Source: Balaenoptera acutorostrata
Taxonomy: Eukaryota > Chordata > Mammalia > Artiodactyla > Balaenopteridae
Length of the DNA stretch: 64,000 nt
Reading direction: 5' to 3'
Assembly (NCBI RefSeq): GCF_949987535.1
Contig: NC_080067.1
Coordinates: 45,072,910 to 45,136,909 of the forward strand
Shown: positions 59,256 through 64,000 of the stretch, piece by piece
Numbering within the stretch: the first letter of the stretch is position 1
How the letters are laid out: every line of letters begins with the position of its first letter
The notes under the pieces: generated by a model
Databases searched by the model: none
What the model was told of the DNA's origin: nothing
The model's input: the letters and a program-made list of their open reading frames with translations, nothing else
Made by a program: the position numbers and the translations under genes

Positions 59256-62200
59256 GAGATTATGACCTGGGAAATTAAGAGTCTTGGTTAGTTGGCTACT
59301 CAACTGAGACAAATACTTATCCCTTATTATAAGTGATATGTCTCCTTAGTGTTTGCCAGTCATTCAATATAAAGACATTAGGACTACAGTGCTCTTTTTT
59401 TTTTTTTTTTTTTTACAGTGCTTTTAAAGGGACATCAAATAACTATCAAGAGAGGGAGGAATTAATTTGCCAAAACCTAGGAGAAGATGGGAACCCAGAG
59501 GGTAGAACTCAGCATTGGATGTAGTATGTACCTTGTAGAAATGCTATGAGGACTGATAGGATAGTGTTTGTCAAGTTGCTTTCAGCAACACATGGCACAT
59601 GTATAAGTGCTAGCTAAATAATTAAAACAATATTTTAATATGTTCCTAGTTACTTTACAACATTATACATATTTTCTGTTTTGTTTTTTCAATGTATTTG
59701 TTTATTGGTATATTATATAGCACAGGATTTCTGGATATTGGCCTCATATTTCAGTTTGGGTTTGTTTTAGGGAATCATGGGATATAATAGGGTCTCTATT
59801 CTAAGAGCACCAACCTTCCTTGGGCTGTGCAGACTTCATCATTCTGTCTCTGGCTTTCCCCTTTTATCCTTTTTGGAGTTGATTGCCAATAAAGGGGCAT
59901 CTTCTCAATAACCATCTCATCTGATGGTAATCTTAGCACCATAGGATGGTGTTCATAATTACTATCTCTTTGTATGAATTGAAAATAATAGCTATTAAAC
60001 AATCTTTCATAAGGGCCACATGATAGACAATAATTAAAATATTTTTTTCCTATTTGGTTGGTTGTTTTGGTATTTTGTAGAGATAGTCTGTGTTAAATGG
60101 CTGCATTTTCCAGATAAGCTACAACAAATTCTAGCATTGCCTTTGAAGTTCGTTCCTTGTTTGACCGTTTGCTATGGCCTCTTTAGTAGAAAGAATGATC
60201 CCAGATCCATTTCCCAGCCATGTTCCCCATGTGCAGATGGGTACCAACTCAGAAGGGAAAACATGTATTCTGAAAAAAGGCTGGTGAGACCATGCAAGAG
60301 CATCCCGGGGCCTTTGTGTACTTATCTGGGCAACCAGATCTGCTTCATTCATTCACCTTGATGGATGCTGATGTTTGTATGGAGGTAAGAAGGTGGGATA
60401 GAGGTGAAAAGGTGGTATTGAAGCCACAGTTTTGTTTCTTGCTCTGGCCTTTCCCTATTCCAATCTGTGATCTGAAACTATACTGCAATTCTGATAGGTC
60501 ACTGTTGACAATGCCAAGTAGCAGTCTGTCTGGAAGAATTATAAATGAGGCAAAGAGCAGGTGGCTAATGCAAAAGGGATCTCAGATAAATAGGAGGCAT
60601 GTGTCTTTTTCTCGCTCCAGACCTCCTTTCCTCTGTTCTCCTGGATATCGAATTAGCTGCTGAGCTTTCTTGAAAGCCTATTATTCTCAGGATGTCATTC
60701 GGACAATTTGACTCAGTTATTGGATAGAAAATAATTCTCTTTCTTTCTCTCTCTCTCTGCATGGGAGGGAGGGAGGTGAGAAGCAAATAGGCAGAAACTT
60801 ATTTCAGATAATTATTTTCTTTAGAGGAAAATTAAAGTAATACAGGGAGCTTACAAGAACCAAAGGGCATAAATTGGAGTTAGATACATGCTTAGAAATC
60901 AAGGTCAGAAACTACAGGGCAAGATGTTCTTGGGTCCACCCTAAAGGCACAGACAGAACTCTGCAGATTCTATGTCTTTGGGGGGTTGTGTGATCATCCA
61001 TCTTGAATGGGTCACCTGGTGCTGGACAATGTGAACAACTATTTGACCACTCTGGGACTCAGTTTCCACTTTTACAGGATAAGGAGGTTGGATTAGTTGC
61101 TCATAGGATCTTTGGTAGGTACTCCTCTGATAGCTTCATGTACTAGGGCAAGTAGCATGCTACCAAAGCCCACAAGTATACAATAAATGTGGATTGCTTT
61201 TATCTTACTGGTAGCAGAATAACTATGTAGTTCCACCTCTGTATCAACAGTAAATGACAAACACTGATATCATCAATTTGATTTGGGGTTTTCAATGAGC
61301 TCTCACGAGCCGGAACTGATAATGATATGCTTTTAAAATATCCCCCTTTGTAGGGTGAAACAACTTTGGAAATTTAACTTGAGAATATATAGGTATTTAT
61401 TTATAGCCTACCTTTTGGCTGAGATTTGAGATGACATTTTTCTTTCAACAAAACTCTCAAGTGGCACACTCTGATTTATAATTTTATTTGGTTATTGTCT
61501 GCATATGCTGCAGAAAGTTGAAAAATTATTCAAATCCTGCCAAAATGTATTTACAGTTATTTTTCTGCTGCTGAGAGTTCCACCTTCAAAACATTTTAAA
61601 GTCTGCATATAGAATCAAGATTGCACCTTTCAGAGGAAAAAAAAAAAGAGAGAGAATGAGAGAGACCATTTTTTTGTCTTTACCCAGAGTAGCCTGAAGT
61701 AGATTTTAGAGTCTTAAACTACAGTTGAAAAGCTAGGGTGGCAACAAATCTCTTTTTAGCAACTTGCATTGCCCAGTCTCCATAAGTATTTCATCCTATG
61801 TCCTGCTGGGGTGTAAGAATTAGGAATACTCTTACTAAGCATTTTAGAATGGATCAGAACCAAACCATTCCTGGGGGGGAAAAAGGTAGTTTTTCTCCTC
61901 CTTATCTTACCTTATCAGAGTGTCCTTTTGCCAGGTGACCTGAATTCAGGCTTTGGAGCTAGAAATGGCATGTATCCTCAGCATGTTTCTATTCCCTTAA
62001 AAGATTCGAGGTAGAAGTCACACCCCACATAAAAGAAGTGTCCAATAAGGGAGGTTTGCAGCTGCCCCCAAATTGTCTCATTCAATTTCATTCCTGATTT
62101 CGAAATAAGATTTGCCCGTTTCAAAGCAACATTTTCAGCACCCTCTACTCTCCTGCCCCCTTGATGTTTTCCTTTGGCTCCTGCATCCAGCAGGGCTCCT

Positions 62201-62379
62201 CTCCCATCCCTGCTGATATGTCCACCTGGAGCACCCTTCCTCTCATCAGGCAAGGCCCACGTCAAGTTCTTACCTCGCAGCCTCTGAGAAATGGCACTTT
62301 AACCCCTCCCCCCAACCTTGTGACATTCGCTTTGTACATATCTATTGCCACGTTGCCCTTTCCCTGTGCTAGAACTATA

Positions 62380-62676
62380 CAGTCAGCCCTCTGTATCCAT
62401 GGGTTCTGCGTCTATGGATTCAACCAACGACAGATCAAAAATATTAGGGAAAAAAAGGTTCTAGAAAATTCCAAAAAGCACAGGCAACTATTTACATAGC
62501 ATTTACATTGTATTAGGTATATAAGTAATCTAGAGATCATTTAAAGTACACGGGACGATACGCATAGATTATATGCAAGTACTATGCCATTTTATATAAG
62601 GAACTTGAACATCCACAGATCTTGGTATCCTCAGGGGTCCTGCCACCGATCCCCCATGGATACTGAGGGACGACTG
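62380..62676 (+). mobile_element. MER2/Tigger-type nonautonomous DNA transposon
   Basis: A 297-bp element with inverted ends ('cagtcagccctctgtatcc' on the left; 'tactgagggacgactg' on the right), flanked by TA on both sides (62378-62379 and 62677-62678). The interior 'ggattcaaccaacgacagat' is typical of MER2-like Tigger derivatives. It has no transposase. Confidence 0.85.
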
Positions 62677-63034
62677 TACATGCTTATGTTTTTCCTTCCA
62701 GAGGCAGATGCAGTTGCTTTTGACCTTTGTATTTCTATCAAGATATTTATACATAAAGATATCCCATAAAACTTTTTGAATTGAATTCACTAGTATTTAA
62801 TCCTTTTTAATATATAATTAATATTGTTCCTGTGCATCAATGACAGGAGAAAAACACTAAGTAAAATGAGGTTTAAATGTGAAGAGGGTAGAAACTTCAG
62901 GCATTTGTTTGCTTTTCATACCAGGTTGCACAGTTATGTTTCATTGTTCCAAACCTCAATTTCCAATAATAAATAGTGTCTTTCCTGAGACAGGAGGGAG
63001 GAGGGCAAGGACCGGGCTTGGTGCCCTAAGACAG

Positions 63035-63125
63035 GCATTTCCTTTCTCATTTTTAAAGGAGGTTAAATCACCTGTTCAGCCCCACAGTCAGTAAGGGCTG
63101 GAACCAGAATCTGAACTCAGGGCTG
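63035..63125 (-). mobile_element. MIR-like fragment
   Basis: Degenerate antisense MIR: 'ctttctcatttttaaaggag', 'cagccccacagtcagtaagg', 'agaatctgaactcagggc'. Confidence 0.5.
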
Positions 63126-63269
63126 TCAGATGCCAAAGGCCTGGCTCTCCCATCACACTACACTCGCTTCCTATCCCGAGCACTCTTTGTAAATTAGCAA
63201 CCCCCCTCTGTCACCAAACTCTGTTCTGTACAGTGCTTTCCTCAGAGCATTCATTCCCATCTGGCACGT

Positions 63270-63445
63270 TACGATACATTTGTTTCCTTGTTCAGTGCCT
63301 GTATTCTGCTCACTAGAGTGTAAGCTGCATGAGGGCAGGAACTTTTTTCTGATTTGTTCACTGATGTAACCCCAGCATACAGAAGAGTGCCTGGCACACG
63401 CACATGGGAGACTCCCAGTACATATTTCTTGAATGGATGAACAAA
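63270..63445 (+). mobile_element. L2 3' end
   Basis: Sense L2 tail order: 'ctagagtgtaagctgcatga', 'gggcaggaacttttttctga', 'gtaaccccagcatacagaag', 'gagtgcctggcacacgcaca', 'atttcttgaatggatgaac'. Confidence 0.8.
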
Positions 63446-64000
63446 CACAGAAAAGATGATTCTACAGCTTACTTAACTGATGTAAAATTAGTGCTACTGA
63501 CAGTTCCTCAATGACTGGAAGAAAACTTTTTTTTTCCAATTTACTTTCCTACAGTCCAGAAGGTTCTTGCCTCTGCTCACCCTACCACTTCCCAAACTAC
63601 GCCCTACAACTCCTTTTCTCTTGTTTTTGCCACAGGCATCTTTCATCACAAGTCACCCATATAAACCTAGAGCTGTTAATATTGTTGCAGAATTTCTTGC
63701 AGCAAATCATATCTGTCACCCATGGGCTCCCCAGTGTCTTAGTGATACTACAGCATATAATTCAGCACACAATTTAGAGATTCCAAAAAATTTTTAATTG
63801 CCAAGATTTCTCCCTATTGCATAACTTTGCTACAGTAGCTTATGCTGGGAACACTTATTAGGGGCACTTTGAGTTAGATGCAGATAGAATAACAAAAGAA
63901 ATGGACACTCTCTTACTGCTTGCAGAGACTCAGTCCTGTTCCTGTGGATCAGGTCTGCACCTGAAGCCACTTGAACACTTGGTACTCAAAGCCTGGAGTG

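Larger units (their letters stand above)
43306..64000 (+). other. SCHIP1: SCHIP1 intron 1 (continues past the window)
   Basis: From donor GTAAGT at 43306 to the window end no exon matching SCHIP1 was seen. The first part (43306-about 45300) is free of recognised repeats. Later parts carry SINEs, L1 fragments, a mariner and a Tigger-type element. Stretches 48060-51020, 53390-54985, 55480-56210 and 59260-62375 hold nothing that I can assign beyond AT-rich or old repeat-like sequence. Confidence 0.7.

Noticed and set aside
60292..60663. 123-codon ORF in SCHIP1 intron 1
   Set aside because: No recognisable domain and no splice evidence; considered as a possible alternative exon but the peptide does not resemble SCHIP1.
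43306..64000. Search for the next SCHIP1 exon (starting Asp-Tyr-Arg-Glu-Asp)
   Set aside because: No matching coding segment with an acceptor was found; the exon is presumably beyond the window.

Overview
This window is vertebrate nuclear DNA, and the repeat content points to a cetacean (whale or dolphin). It carries many tRNA-derived CHR-type SINEs, including the long CHR-2-like form. It also has a full-length cetartiodactyl-type L1 with a CpG-rich 5'UTR, a cetartiodactyl-type mariner, and older mammal-wide MIR, L2, L1M, MER5A and Tigger/MER2 pieces. I saw no BovB or Bov-tA elements, which argues against a ruminant. Nothing looks bacterial, plasmid-borne or phage-derived.

The host gene content is small but recognisable: it is the IQCJ / SCHIP1 locus, read on the + strand. 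Three internal IQCJ coding exons lie at 7052-7116, 21755-21835 and 32002-32137. They have perfect GT-AG borders and compatible phases, and the last one carries the IQ (calmodulin-binding) motif. A further exon at 34772-34882 matches my recollection of the IQCJ-specific C-terminus and ends in a stop codon, so it closes the short IQCJ-only isoform. At 43243-43305 lies the first coding exon of SCHIP1 (MERSGQR...), also ending in phase 0. IQCJ exon 32002-32137 and SCHIP1 exon 43243-43305 could therefore both splice to the same downstream SCHIP1 exon. That exon, which I recall as starting DYRED, is outside the window. The first IQCJ exon (Met-Arg-Leu) is upstream of the window. The sequence thus holds the branch point of a known read-through gene: IQCJ alone, SCHIP1 alone, or the IQCJ-SCHIP1 fusion that skips both 34772 and 43243.

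Layout: 1-7051 is intron upstream of the first visible exon, with old L2/L1M debris and two SINEs. 7117-21754 is an intron holding a MER5A, a probable solo LTR and a complete 7.6 kb L1 in antisense with an 11-bp target-site duplication. 21836-32001 is an intron with microsatellites, a diverged 105-bp tandem duplication and an old L1 5' half broken by a SINE. 32138-34771 has a CHR-2 SINE and a CTCF-like site. 34883-43242 is the stretch between the IQCJ stop and the SCHIP1 start, with MIRs, an L1 3' fragment, a second CTCF-like site and a CHR-2 SINE. 43306-64000 is SCHIP1 intron 1, with a repeat-poor first 2 kb, then SINEs, L1 fragments, a nearly full-length dead mariner and a MER2-like element.

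The observations I rate highest are: the IQCJ terminal exon with an early stop; a 28-bp tandem duplication directly before the SCHIP1 start codon that duplicates an upstream ATG in two frames; two same-orientation CTCF-like sites between the IQCJ IQ exon and the SCHIP1 first exon; and the tandem CpG-rich monomers of the antisense L1. Gene names rest on my memory of the human proteins; no database search was possible.
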